Shown: positions 1 through 7,402 of the stretch, piece after piece
How positions within the stretch are numbered: position 1 is the first letter of the stretch
How the letters are laid out: every line of letters starts with the position of its first letter
Source of the DNA: a bacterium
GTDB lineage: Bacteria; UBP15; UBA6099; JAJRTR01
Length of the DNA stretch: 33,264 bases
Assembly: GCA_024278215.1 (NCBI GenBank)
Contig: JAJRTR010000069.1
Location: forward strand, 1 to 33,264
Direction: 5' to 3'
The notes under the pieces: generated by a model
Seen by the model: only the letters and a program-made list of their open reading frames with translations
Told to the model about the DNA's origin: nothing
Database searches by the model: none
Translations under genes and position numbers: made by a program

Positions 1-38
1 GGCTCTTTACATCTTTTCATCGTCGACACGGCGCCAAC

Positions 39-63
39 CCGGATTTCGCACAACAAAATCCGG
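39..63. repeat. Intergenic hairpin, CCGGATTT family, copy 1
   Basis: CCGGATTT at 39-46 and AAATCCGG at 56-63 form a perfect 8-bp stem with a 9-nt loop. The same palindrome recurs in gaps near 3221, 5725, 9928 and 17808, and in degraded form near 16317. It lies downstream of the 3' end of rsmE, whose neighbour on this side is outside the window. There is no T tract, so a terminator role is not evident. The first bases of the window, GGCTCTTTA, also recur near 10001. Confidence 0.7.
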
Positions 64-138
64 AGAATCGTTACGGTGCTCCGATTCGTAATGCACAAAT
101 ACACAGGCTGGAACACACTGCGTTTACCTTATCTTTCA

Positions 139-855
139 TCAGCCTACCAGAGCAGCGATAGCCGCCGCCGCGAGCGCCGCCGTTTCCGCACGCAGAATGC
201 CCGGTCCGAGATGCGCCTTAACGAACCCGGCATCCGAAGCCGCCGTAAGCTCCCGCTCCGTCCAGTCACCTTCAGGCCCCACGAGCAGCACGACATCATC
301 GCGGCCCACATGCAGCATCAACTCCGATAGCGACCGCGACGCTCCCCCGCCCGACATTATATATTTATTACCGCATTCCGAAACCTTTTCAATGTAAACG
401 TCAAACCCAACCGGCCTCATTATGACCGGAACCCGGCCCGCGCTCTGCGCCGCTGCCGACGCGGCGACCCTCCTCCAGCGTTCCATCTTGCCGGCACAGG
501 TCGCCGACTTCACTTTCACAACCGTTCTTTCACAGATCACAGGCTGTATCGCGGCAACACCGATCTCCGTCGCTTTTTCAATCAGCAACTCCCACGGCTT
601 TGCCTTTATAAGCGCCGCGGCGAGGGTTATACGCCGGAGCGAGCGCGTCGGTATTTCATAAACTCCATCCACCTCGACTTCTATCGTGTCGCGGCCCGCG
701 CCCGTTATTTTCAATACCCATCGCCTCTCGCCGTCGTACCCTGCAAAAACATCACCGCGCACGAGTCTGAGAACATTTTTTATGTGCGCAACCGCAAACC
801 GGTCTTTTATTGTTTTTCCGTCGAATTCCCCTGTGAATACCCTGTCGAGATTCAT
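139..855 (-). CDS. rsmE: 16S rRNA (uracil-1498-N3) methyltransferase RsmE
   Basis: RsmE transfers a methyl group from S-adenosylmethionine to N3 of U1498 in 16S rRNA of the assembled 30S subunit, in the cytoplasm. The 238-residue product has the family's usual length. It has an N-terminal PUA-like barrel (about 1-70) and a C-terminal SPOUT knot domain. Knot motifs visible are the LLVGPEG stretch followed by WTERE near residues 191-202, and [13 protein letters not shown] near 217-229, which form the cofactor-binding trefoil knot. The ATG overlaps the dnaJ stop codon in an ATGA, so the two genes are translationally coupled. The pairing of dnaJ with rsmE is common in bacteria. I see nothing abnormal in it. 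Confidence 0.95.
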   Translation of the reverse strand: MNLDRVFTGEFDGKTIKDRFAVAHIKNVLRLVRGDVFAGYDGERRWVLKITGAGRDTIEVEVDGVYEIPTRSLRRITLAAALIKAKPWELLIEKATEIGVAAIQPVICERTVVKVKSATCAGKMERWRRVAASAAAQSAGRVPVIMRPVGFDVYIEKVSECGNKYIMSGGGASRSLSELMLHVGRDDVVLLVGPEGDWTERELTAASDAGFVKAHLGPGILRAETAALAAAAIAALVG

Positions 856-1988
856 TCTATCGCCTGGGCTAGCAGGTCCTTGACTTTCTCGAAAATATTC
901 TTATGCGGATTAGTGACCGAGTCGCCCGATTCCAGCGCAAACTCCCTTAGTAGCTTCTTCTGCTTCGAGTTCAGTTTTGCAGGTGTCACGACTTTGACAA
1001 CCACATGCTGGTCGCCCTTATGTTTTCCTCTTATGTGCGGAAACCCCTTTTCCCTGAGACGGAATATCTGCGACGTCTGCGTACCTGCGGGAATCCGGAT
1101 TTTTTCTTTGCCGTACAGAGTGGGCACTTCGATATCGCCGCCGAGCGCGGCAGTAGTGAAACTTATGGGAATCTCGCAGAAAACATCCTGCCCGTCCCTT
1201 TTAAAAATCTCGTGTTCCTTGAGGATGATGACCACATAGAGATCGCCGGGAGGAGCGCCCGGGTCGCCGGGTTCGCCTTCGCCCATCAGTCGAAGTTTCT
1301 GGCCTGTGTCCACACCTGCCGGCACGGCAACCTTGACCTTCTTTCTGCCTCGCACCCTGCCCGCGCCGTTGCATCTCGGGCACGGGTCATCCACCATCAC
1401 GCCCGCGCCGTTGCATCTCGGGCACGGATGCACATTGACCATCTGCCCGAACATAGTGCGGCGCGTCTGTCGGATCTCGCCCGTACCCCGGCAATAGGGA
1501 CAGTGAACGGGAGGAGCGCCGCTCTGCGAGCCGCTGCCGTTGCAGGCGGCGCAGTCGACCATGGTCGGAATCTCGATCTCGACATCCGCGCCGAAAGCGG
1601 CATCGCGCATCGTTATCTCGAGATCGTATCGCAGGTCCGCCCCACGCGAGGGACCCCTCTGTCGCGATCTGCCCCCGCCGCCGCCGAAGAAAACATCGAA
1701 TATGTCGGAGAAACCACCCATGCCGAAATCATCAAAACCCATGCCGCCGCCCATGCCGCCACCGGAGAGTCCCTCGTGTCCATAACGATCATATATGGAG
1801 CGCTTCTCCTGGTCGCACAGCACCTGGTAAGCTTCTGAAACCTCTTTGAATTTTGCTTCGGATGTTTCATCGCCGGGATTAACGTCGGGATGATACTTCC
1901 TCGCCATCTTCCGGTAGGCTTTTTTGAGTTCCGCATCAGTGGCATTCCTGTCGACACTCAAGATTTCGTAATAGTCGCGCTTTACCAT
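852..1988 (-). CDS. dnaJ: Chaperone protein DnaJ (Hsp40)
   Basis: This is the co-chaperone that delivers unfolded clients to DnaK and stimulates its ATPase through the J domain. The 378-residue protein has the complete type I layout. It has a J domain at 1-70 with the HPD motif at about 33-35, then a Gly-rich segment (about 74-110) ending in a short Ser/Arg stretch. A zinc-binding domain with four CxxCxGxG-type motifs follows ([24 protein letters not shown] twice), then the C-terminal peptide-binding domains. The gene lies 78 bp after hrcA and overlaps rsmE by 4 bp. grpE and dnaK, which usually lie between hrcA and dnaJ, are absent here. The third and fourth zinc motifs are encoded by exactly the same 27 bases (1359-1385 and 1401-1427). 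Confidence 0.97.
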   Translation of the reverse strand: MVKRDYYEILSVDRNATDAELKKAYRKMARKYHPDVNPGDETSEAKFKEVSEAYQVLCDQEKRSIYDRYGHEGLSGGGMGGGMGFDDFGMGGFSDIFDVFFGGGGGRSRQRGPSRGADLRYDLEITMRDAAFGADVEIEIPTMVDCAACNGSGSQSGAPPVHCPYCRGTGEIRQTRRTMFGQMVNVHPCPRCNGAGVMVDDPCPRCNGAGRVRGRKKVKVAVPAGVDTGQKLRLMGEGEPGDPGAPPGDLYVVIILKEHEIFKRDGQDVFCEIPISFTTAALGGDIEVPTLYGKEKIRIPAGTQTSQIFRLREKGFPHIRGKHKGDQHVVVKVVTPAKLNSKQKKLLREFALESGDSVTNPHKNIFEKVKDLLAQAIE

Positions 1989-2066
1989 TCTGTCTTCTTT
2001 ACTCCTGTCATATATTATCGTAGTTTTGTCTGGTTATGTGTCACACAGGGGAAAAAACCGCCGGCC

Positions 2067-3101
2067 TCAGAAACGTGAACCTCTCTGAAAAATATTGCTT
2101 AGAGATGCGGATACAAAATCCACAAGCCCCATCAGTCCCGAATACTCCATTCTTCTGGGACCCAGCAGTCCGATTGTTCCTGACGTATAATCACCGAATC
2201 TGAAAGTACTTTTTATTATGCTGCAATCACTTAGTTCTTCTAACATGATTTCGCTGCCGATGGTGACCGTCGGCTCATCGGCGGATTGCGCAAGCGTGAA
2301 AAGTTCAGAGTTGTCCTGGGCCGCTTCGACAATCTCGACTACCGGCTGGAAAAGCTCGGCGCTGTGGAACTCCGGGTGTCTTATGAGCCGGGTGCTGCCC
2401 TCGATATAAATTCTGGTTCCGAGCATAGTCAGCGTTTCTGTAAAAAATGATACTATCGAAGAATGCAGATACTCTTCCTTGAGCCGTATCTCCTGGAACA
2501 GCCGGTCAAGTGTGGCCGTCGTGATGTCTCTCACCTTCATGCCCGAAAGCCGGCTGTTGAAAGACCGCCGGAACCGATCAAGAGGAAGCCGGTCCACCTC
2601 CACCGGTAAATGCACAAGCGCTGTTTCGACCATCCCGTTGCCGAGTATGAGAATCAGCAGGATACTGTGCGATGAAACACGGGTTATCTCGAGTTTCCTG
2701 ACCTCGCTCCGGTCTTCTTCGGGCACTGCGATGAAGGTGACACAATCGCTCCACTCGGACACGATCTGCGAAACCTTGCTGAAAAGCTGGTCAACTTTAT
2801 ACCTTATCGGATCGAGGGATTCCTGGATCGCCCGTCCACTCTCTTACGCCACACGAAATTCCTTCAGAAGATAGTCGACAAAATACCTGTATCCCTTGTC
2901 TGTGGGCACACGACCGGATGAATAATGAGGCTTCTCGAGGTATCCCTCCTCATTCAGTTCGTGCATCGCGTTTCGGATTGTCGCCGAACTGAGGCCAAGC
3001 CGACCGGACAATTTTTTCGAGCCCACGGGCGTACCGGTGGAAACATAATCACGCACAAGGTGGTCGAGAATCTCAGCCTGTCTCGGTTTCATGTCCTTCA
3101 T
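2067..3101 (-). pseudogene. hrcA: Heat-inducible transcription repressor HrcA, interrupted by an in-frame stop
   Basis: HrcA represses class I heat-shock operons by binding CIRCE operators. From the ATG at 3101 the frame encodes an 85-residue winged-helix domain with clear HrcA motifs ([43 protein letters not shown]). A TAA at 2846-2844 follows. The same frame then continues without another stop for 258 codons to 2067, including FSKVSQIVSEWSDC and the usual GAF-like C-terminal region. The total, about 344 codons, is normal for HrcA. The stop falls in the linker between the DNA-binding and dimerisation domains. Either the protein is truncated (a recent null allele), the stop is read through, or there is a base error. 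A GTG at 2762 could start a C-terminal fragment, but no convincing ribosome site precedes it. No CIRCE-type repeat was seen upstream. Confidence 0.85.
2844..2846 (-). other. In-frame TAA inside hrcA
   Basis: On the minus strand the codons read ...CGT GTG GCG TAA GAG AGT GGA..., in the same frame as both halves of hrcA. A single-base change from CAA, GAA, AAA, TTA, TCA, TAC or TAT would restore a sense codon. There is no insertion or deletion, since the coordinates of both halves share one frame. Confidence 0.9.
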
Positions 3102-3153
3102 TGCTACACCCTTCAGCGTTCCGGCTCGTCGTGCGCCTGTTGTTCCTCGTTAT

Positions 3154-3182
3154 ATTATAATAGCAGTTTCCCGTTTTGTAAA
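3154..3182 (-). promoter_or_regulatory. Sigma-70-type promoter for hrcA-dnaJ-rsmE
   Basis: On the minus strand a TTTACA -35 box (3182-3177) is followed after exactly 17 bp by a perfect TATAAT -10 box (3159-3154). Transcription would begin near 3147, giving a leader of about 46 nt before the hrcA ATG, with GAAGGG as ribosome site. The leader has no recognisable CIRCE operator (TTAGCACTC-N9-GAGTGCTAA). Confidence 0.65.
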
Positions 3183-3220
3183 AACCCTGCCGGGCAACCG
3201 GCTCTTATTAAATCTGAATC

Positions 3221-3245
3221 CCGAATTTATCACAACGAAATCCGG
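3221..3245. repeat. Intergenic hairpin, CCGGATTT family, copy 2 (imperfect)
   Basis: CCGAATTT at 3221-3228 faces AAATCCGG at 3238-3245 with one mismatched pair. The loop ATCACAACG resembles the loop of the copy at 39-63. It lies in the 403-bp gap between the divergent hrcA and MerR-receiver genes, between their promoters. An upstream GGCTCTTA (3200-3207) echoes the GGCTCTTTA at the start of the window. The rest of this gap holds only the two promoters and leaders. Confidence 0.55.
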
Positions 3246-3371
3246 ACAATATTCTGTCGCTTTCAGCGCAATACAAGTGCCTATACAGACACAGCCCATT
3301 CGCGACCATACGAAAAACAGCTTCAGCGGCCACTAATCTTTGCTTGTATTCACTCAATTATTACTCCAACG

Positions 3372-3400
3372 TTGTAAATGCCATTATAAGGTGATATAAT
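3372..3400 (+). promoter_or_regulatory. Sigma-70-type promoter for the MerR-receiver gene
   Basis: TTGTAA (3372-3377) and a perfect TATAAT (3395-3400) are separated by 17 bp. The predicted start near 3407 leaves a leader of roughly 98 nt before the preferred GTG at 3505. Just upstream, ACTCAATTATT (3352-3362) is matched in inverted orientation by AATAATTGAGT (4304-4314) after the gene. This might be an operator pair, but that is speculative. The spacer is 17 bp, not the 19-20 bp typical of MerR-activated promoters. Confidence 0.55.
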
Positions 3401-3504
3401 AACATTAAAATTTGTCCGCCTCAAAAACGAAGAAATTGAGAGATGCAAACACACTTAAGTATACCAACAGTTTCAGAATCGGCGGACTATTAGGAGTGAT
3501 TACT

Positions 3505-4263
3505 GTGAATGATTCTTCTCTCCCGGTTTTTACCATCGGAGTTGTCGCGGACATAATTTGTGTCTCTGTTCAAACCCTCAGGTTGTGGGAAAACAAGGGG
3601 CTCATCAAGCCTTCGAGAAAAGGCAAGGACAGGTATTACTCACAGGACGACCTCAACAAGCTGAAATATATCAAGCACTTGCTGAGCGAGAAGAAATTGA
3701 ATACTTACGGAGTCAAGGAAATAATCGAAAAAGAAGGCTGGCAACATTTCACCGAGGGTGCGCCCGAAGATATGAAAGAGAAGCATGATGCCGAACGGGA
3801 ATCTTCAAAATCGGCCGGTAAATTTGAAAAAATAAGCGGCGGCGCGGCGGCTGAAACATCCAGAAAATCTGCCGGCGACGCACTGCATGAGAGAAAGCGC
3901 GTACTCGTTATCGACGACGATTTCGACCATGTTTCGGCTGTAAAAACTGTACTCGAAAGCGACAATTACGAAGTACTGACTGCCCTTAGCGGGCGCGACG
4001 GACTCGATAAAGCCAAAAGCGACAGGCCCGACATGATCATCCTCGATATTATGATACCCGACCTCGACGGCATCGAGATATGCACGGAACTCAAGTCTCT
4101 GCCGGAGTTCAAGGATGTTCCTATTTGTATCCTAAGCAGCATCCCGGAAAAGATGCGCGACAAGTTCGGATTGCAGACACCCGAACTACCGGCGGACAAT
4201 TTCGCGCAAAAACCCATCAGGCCCGGCAACCTGCTGGAAATAGTTCACGATCTTCTCAAATGA
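3505..4263 (+). CDS. HspR-like MerR DNA-binding domain fused to a response-regulator receiver domain
   Basis: The predicted protein is a 252-residue cytoplasmic transcription factor. Residues about 9-78 form a MerR winged helix (VSVQTLRLWENKGLIKPSR, then RYYSQDDLNKLKYIKHLL). The spacing resembles HspR heat-shock repressors. A charged linker (about 85-128) leads to a full receiver domain (131-252). The receiver has the acidic pocket IDDD (137-139), phosphoacceptor Asp181 in LDIMIPD, Ser211 in ILSS and Lys236 in QKP. So the domain should be phosphorylatable by an unseen histidine kinase. I chose the GTG at 3505 because AGGAG (3492-3496) lies 8 nt upstream. A TTG at 3412 would add 31 unconserved residues and begin only about 5 nt after the predicted transcription start. 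A MerR head with a C-terminal receiver is an unusual order, and it lies opposite hrcA. Confidence 0.85.
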   Translation: MNDSSLPVFTIGVVADIICVSVQTLRLWENKGLIKPSRKGKDRYYSQDDLNKLKYIKHLLSEKKLNTYGVKEIIEKEGWQHFTEGAPEDMKEKHDAERESSKSAGKFEKISGGAAAETSRKSAGDALHERKRVLVIDDDFDHVSAVKTVLESDNYEVLTALSGRDGLDKAKSDRPDMIILDIMIPDLDGIEICTELKSLPEFKDVPICILSSIPEKMRDKFGLQTPELPADNFAQKPIRPGNLLEIVHDLLK

Positions 4264-4430
4264 ACAACAGCCACGCGGCGCACATTCCAGGGTTTACATA
4301 TCCAATAATTGAGTATATGCTCATTAATGTCCGACAGGTTCTCATTTCGCTGAAAGCAAAGTGCAGGCCGCCCCTTTACGTTGTATGCGGAAGGGTGTTG
4401 TCGATAAAAACTTTAAGGTGAGCAGCATCA

Positions 4431-5357
4431 ATGGATAATAAGGAAAAACAAAGGCATGTGGTAAGCGTCAGCATCGGCTCGTCCGAGCGCGACCATTCGG
4501 TGGAAACCGAGATTCTTGGTATCCCCTTCAAAGTCGAGCGCATCGGCACCAACGGCGACATGGACAAAGCCCTGCGCATGATCAAAGACCTCGACGGCAA
4601 AGTGGATGCCATCGGCCTTGGCGGTATCGACCTCTATATTTACGTCGGCAACCGCAGGTATGTTATCCGCGACTGTAAAAAACTCGCGAATGCCGCGAAA
4701 ATCACTCCGACATACGACGGCAGCGTCGTCAAAATTTCTATGGAAAAAGAAATTATCAAAATGCTGTTCAAAGAGGGCAAATACCTCAGCAAAAAATCCA
4801 ATGTCCTGCTGGTCAGTTCCGTGGACCGCTACGGCATGGCCGAGACCTTCTACAAATGCGGTTGCAACGTCGTCTTCGGCGACTTCCTTTTCGTCCTGAA
4901 CATTCCACTGCCGGTCCGGAGCCTGACAGGGCTGAAACTCCTGGGCAACTGTGTCGTTCCCATCGTCAGCTGGCTTCCATTCTCGATGCTCTATCCCACG
5001 GGAGAAAAACAAAATAAACGCACACCGAAATGGGAGAAATATTTCAAATGGGCCGATGTCATTGCAGGCGACTTCCATTACCTTTACCGCTACATGCCCG
5101 ACGACATGGAAGGGAAAATCGTCGTCACGAACACCACCACCGCCAGGAATATCGAAGACATGAAAGCGCTCGGAATATCGACCGTCATCACGACCACACC
5201 CGAGTTCGAGGGCCGCTCCTTCGGCACCAATGTCATGGAGGGCGTCTACTCGACCATACTCGGCAAAAAGAAAGGCGACCCGCCCACTGTCGAGGAGTTC
5301 CGCTCACTTCTGAAAAAAATGGGACTCAAACCGCGCATCGTCGAACTTAATAAATAA
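4431..5357 (+). CDS. Conserved protein of the family often labelled quinate 5-dehydrogenase; role unproven
   Basis: The 308-residue soluble protein starts with HVVSVSIGSSERDHSVE, followed by IERIGTNGD-like and LDGKVDAIGLGGIDLYIY motifs. From memory these match a conserved bacterial family commonly labelled quinate 5-dehydrogenase, although I see no clear shikimate/quinate dehydrogenase catalytic motif. A possible nucleotide-binding stretch is NVLLVSSVDRYGMAETF (about 124-140). The C-terminal half has VTNTTTARNIEDMKALGISTVITTTPEFEGRSFGTNVMEG, which could be a second alpha/beta domain. AAGGTGAG lies about 8 nt before the ATG. Its codons often end in C, unlike many neighbours. No aromatic-pathway gene lies nearby, so context does not support the quinate label. 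Confidence 0.6.
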   Translation: MDNKEKQRHVVSVSIGSSERDHSVETEILGIPFKVERIGTNGDMDKALRMIKDLDGKVDAIGLGGIDLYIYVGNRRYVIRDCKKLANAAKITPTYDGSVVKISMEKEIIKMLFKEGKYLSKKSNVLLVSSVDRYGMAETFYKCGCNVVFGDFLFVLNIPLPVRSLTGLKLLGNCVVPIVSWLPFSMLYPTGEKQNKRTPKWEKYFKWADVIAGDFHYLYRYMPDDMEGKIVVTNTTTARNIEDMKALGISTVITTTPEFEGRSFGTNVMEGVYSTILGKKKGDPPTVEEFRSLLKKMGLKPRIVELNK

Positions 5358-5420
5358 AAAACTATTCCCCTGCAATTTTCCACCATCTGCGATGTTATTA
5401 TATCATATTATTTTTTGTGC

Positions 5421-5443
5421 GATCCCATGGCGGCCCCGGGATC
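5421..5443. repeat. Palindrome GATCCC...GGGATC
   Basis: GATCCC (5421-5426) and GGGATC (5438-5443) form a 6-bp stem with an 11-nt G+C-rich loop, 64 bp after the preceding gene. It could help end transcription, but a T tract precedes it instead of following it. It is the first of a run of palindromes in the 491-bp gap from 5358 to 5848. Confidence 0.45.
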
Positions 5444-5470
5444 ATATAAAAAAGAACCTAACCCCAACAC

Positions 5471-5724
5471 CGTTTACTTAAGAGGGTATGGGTATCAATA
5501 TTCGCGAAAATACAGGCTTTTTTGCGTATCATTGTTGCTAAAGTAAACGCCTAACCCGCACATTTCACCAATGCGGGCCAAAAATCGGGAGAATGCCTGG
5601 TAATAGCGCGGCAAGTGAGTGGTGAGGGAGCAGCCGGCCAGCCGGCCTCTTGCGCAAAATGCCGGTATGTGACCGATCCCGAATCGTCGCCGCAACGCGG
5701 TAGAATAGGCGTTCTCCCGATTTT
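5471..5724. repeat. Back-to-back palindromes of a structured intergenic element
   Basis: Three palindromes follow one another with almost no spacing. CGTTTACTT (5471-5479) pairs with AAGTAAACG (5541-5549). CCCGCA (5555-5560) pairs with TGCGGG (5572-5577) around the loop CATTTCACCAA. An 18-bp stem pairs AAAATCGGGAGAATGCCT (5581-5598) with its complement at 5707-5724, with a single T-G wobble and a 108-nt loop. That loop contains a doubled AGCCGGCC and small stems such as CGGT/ACCG. A further hairpin begins at 5725. There is no credible coding frame. It may be a structured RNA or a fossil mobile element. The 5555-5577 hairpin recurs near 9880. Confidence 0.6.
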
Positions 5725-5749
5725 CCGGATTTCTTTGTGAGAAATCCGG
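5725..5749. repeat. Intergenic hairpin, CCGGATTT family, copy 3
   Basis: CCGGATTTCT (5725-5734) and AGAAATCCGG (5740-5749) form a perfect 10-bp stem with loop TTGTG. It directly abuts the preceding 18-bp stem and lies upstream of the aspartate kinase promoter candidate. Confidence 0.75.
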
Positions 5750-5766
5750 GTTAATATCTACACAAG

Positions 5767-5795
5767 TTGAAATAGTGAAGGTATGCGGCTATTTT
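5767..5795 (+). promoter_or_regulatory. Possible promoter for aspartate kinase
   Basis: TTGAAA (5767-5772) is followed after 17 bp by TATTTT (5790-5795), a moderate -10 match. It would give a leader of about 47 nt before the ATG at 5849. No lysine-riboswitch-like structure was recognised between it and the gene. Confidence 0.35.
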
Positions 5796-5848
5796 ATAAA
5801 ATTGTTTGATGTTGTGGTAAATAAGAATAAAACATGGTGGTGAAACGT

Positions 5849-7246
5849 ATGATAGTTGGAAAATTCGGCGGCGGGGCGATGGCCTCGTCGAGTACGATCA
5901 AAGATGTTATGAAAATGATAAAACGCGACCCGGAAAGGAAGATAATCGTTGTTTCCGCGCCCGGCAGGAGGCCCGGGATCGATAACGATACAAAAGTGAC
6001 GGACCTGCTGATCAAGTGCGGGCAGGACAGGAACAAACCGGGCAAGTGCAAAAAAACGGCGTCGGAAATAGTGCGCCGCTATGAAGAGATCGCATGCGGG
6101 CTGGGCGTGAATCCCGAGCTTACCGACCGTTGCCGCGACGACCTGCGCGAGCGCATCGACTCGAAAGAATCCAACACGGCGAAGTATATGGACAAGCTGA
6201 AAGCGTTCGGCGAAGAATACTCGGCCCGGCTGCTCGCGGCTGCGCTGGATGTCGGCGGCGTGCCGGCGAAGTTTGTCTCGCCCGCAGAGGCGGGGATGAC
6301 GGTTACGGATAATTTCGGCGACACTGAACTTGACCCCGCGTCATATAAAAGGATAGGTGCGAAACTGTCGAAACCGAAAAAAGTCATAGTTTTCCCCGGC
6401 TTCTATGGGATGACGAAAGACGGCGCCGCGGCTACATTCGCGCGCGGCGGCTCGGACATCACGGGCGCGATACTCGCGGCGGCGGTGGGTGCGAAAATCT
6501 ATGAGAATTTTACCGATGTTCCCGGCATTTTCTGCACTGCGCCCGATCTCCTGATCGGTGTAAAACCCAGGAAAATCCACCGTCTCAGTTTCGACGAACT
6601 CCGCGAACTGTCTTATTCCGGTTTCAATGTTTTCCACCACGAGGCGATGCTGCCGGTGATGGAACTGGACAGGCCCGTGCCGATACATGTGCGGGATTAC
6701 AGGCTGCCGAAAACAAGAGGCACGCTGATCGTCGGCGGCAGAAAATATATGAAGGGCAAAATAATAGGAATAGCGGCGGAAAAAGGCTTCATATCCTATA
6801 CCATCACCAAAAGATTGATGAACAGGGAACTGGGATTCGGACGCAGGCTGTTCCAGATAATAGAGGATAAGGGCATATCGTACGAGCATTCGCCGTCTGG
6901 CATCGACAGTATTTCCGTGATAATAAAGAAGGACGACGACTTCACGACCGCGCTGAAAAAGGAACTGGGCGACGCCATGGAGAAGCAACTTGGCGGGTGT
7001 GTGAAGATAGAGGATAACCTCGCGATGCTGGCGATAGTCGGGCTGGGTATGAAAGAAAGTGTGGGAATCGCCGCGCGTGCTTTCGGCGCTATAGCCGACG
7101 CGGGAGTCAATATCGAAATGATTTCACAGGGCGCTTCCGAACTGAGCATATTCATCGGTGTCAAAGAAAAAGACACGCGCAAGGCGGTCACCGCGCTGTA
7201 CAACAGGCTGGTGCGAAGCACACCGCGGACGCCATACTTGAGTTGA
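5849..7246 (+). CDS. lysC: Aspartate kinase
   Basis: Aspartate kinase phosphorylates aspartate to 4-phospho-aspartate, the entry step to lysine, threonine, methionine and diaminopimelate. The 465-residue protein has an amino-acid-kinase domain (about 1-290) opening with IVGKFGGG, the K-F-G-G nucleotide/substrate loop. It also has FARGGSDITGA (about 197-207) and FTDVPGIFCTAP. Two ACT regions form the C-terminus (about 305-375 and 388-455), the second with NIEMISQGASELSIFIGV. ACT domains normally bind the feedback amino acid. The ATG at 5849 is preferred over 5834 because GGTGG lies just upstream of it and because the family begins M-x-V-x-KFGG. No homoserine dehydrogenase domain is present, so it is monofunctional. 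No other pathway gene is adjacent. Confidence 0.93.
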   Translation: MIVGKFGGGAMASSSTIKDVMKMIKRDPERKIIVVSAPGRRPGIDNDTKVTDLLIKCGQDRNKPGKCKKTASEIVRRYEEIACGLGVNPELTDRCRDDLRERIDSKESNTAKYMDKLKAFGEEYSARLLAAALDVGGVPAKFVSPAEAGMTVTDNFGDTELDPASYKRIGAKLSKPKKVIVFPGFYGMTKDGAAATFARGGSDITGAILAAAVGAKIYENFTDVPGIFCTAPDLLIGVKPRKIHRLSFDELRELSYSGFNVFHHEAMLPVMELDRPVPIHVRDYRLPKTRGTLIVGGRKYMKGKIIGIAAEKGFISYTITKRLMNRELGFGRRLFQIIEDKGISYEHSPSGIDSISVIIKKDDDFTTALKKELGDAMEKQLGGCVKIEDNLAMLAIVGLGMKESVGIAARAFGAIADAGVNIEMISQGASELSIFIGVKEKDTRKAVTALYNRLVRSTPRTPYLS

Positions 7247-7279
7247 GTCTTCAAGCTGTGATATGATTGTTGAACAGTC

Positions 7280-7364
7280 TTTTGCAATTGGCTCTGTTAT
7301 AGAAATGTTAATATCAGATTGAACCTGTGCGTTTTTGAAACCCGCTGATTTTGCAATCGGCTCT
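7280..7364 (+). repeat. Intergenic direct repeat plus CTGTGCGTTTTTGAAAC box
   Basis: TTTTGCAATTGGCTCT (7280-7295) and TTTTGCAATCGGCTCT (7349-7364) are direct repeats 69 bp apart with one mismatch. Between them, AACCTGTGCGTTTTTGAAAC (7322-7341) is identical to bases at 12327-12346, where the same box starts a palindromic element. So this gap carries pieces of the dispersed repeat families. It lies just upstream of the lipoprotein gene. Confidence 0.6.
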
Positions 7365-7402
7365 TCAAAAGAACAAAACCGGGAAGACTGGAGTGGCGCA
7401 TT

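Noticed and set aside
3102-3504. CIRCE or HAIR heat-shock operator between hrcA and the MerR-receiver gene
   Set aside because: Neither TTAGCACTC-N9-GAGTGCTAA nor CTTGAGT-N7-ACTCAAG is present; the ACTCAA at 3352 has only a poor partner.
3412-3504. TTG start at 3412 for the MerR-receiver gene
   Set aside because: It would lie about 5 nt after the predicted transcription start without a ribosome site, and the extra residues do not look like MerR sequence.
5495-5695. 66-codon open frame on minus in the palindrome-rich gap
   Set aside because: It runs through several strong hairpins and shows no coding features.
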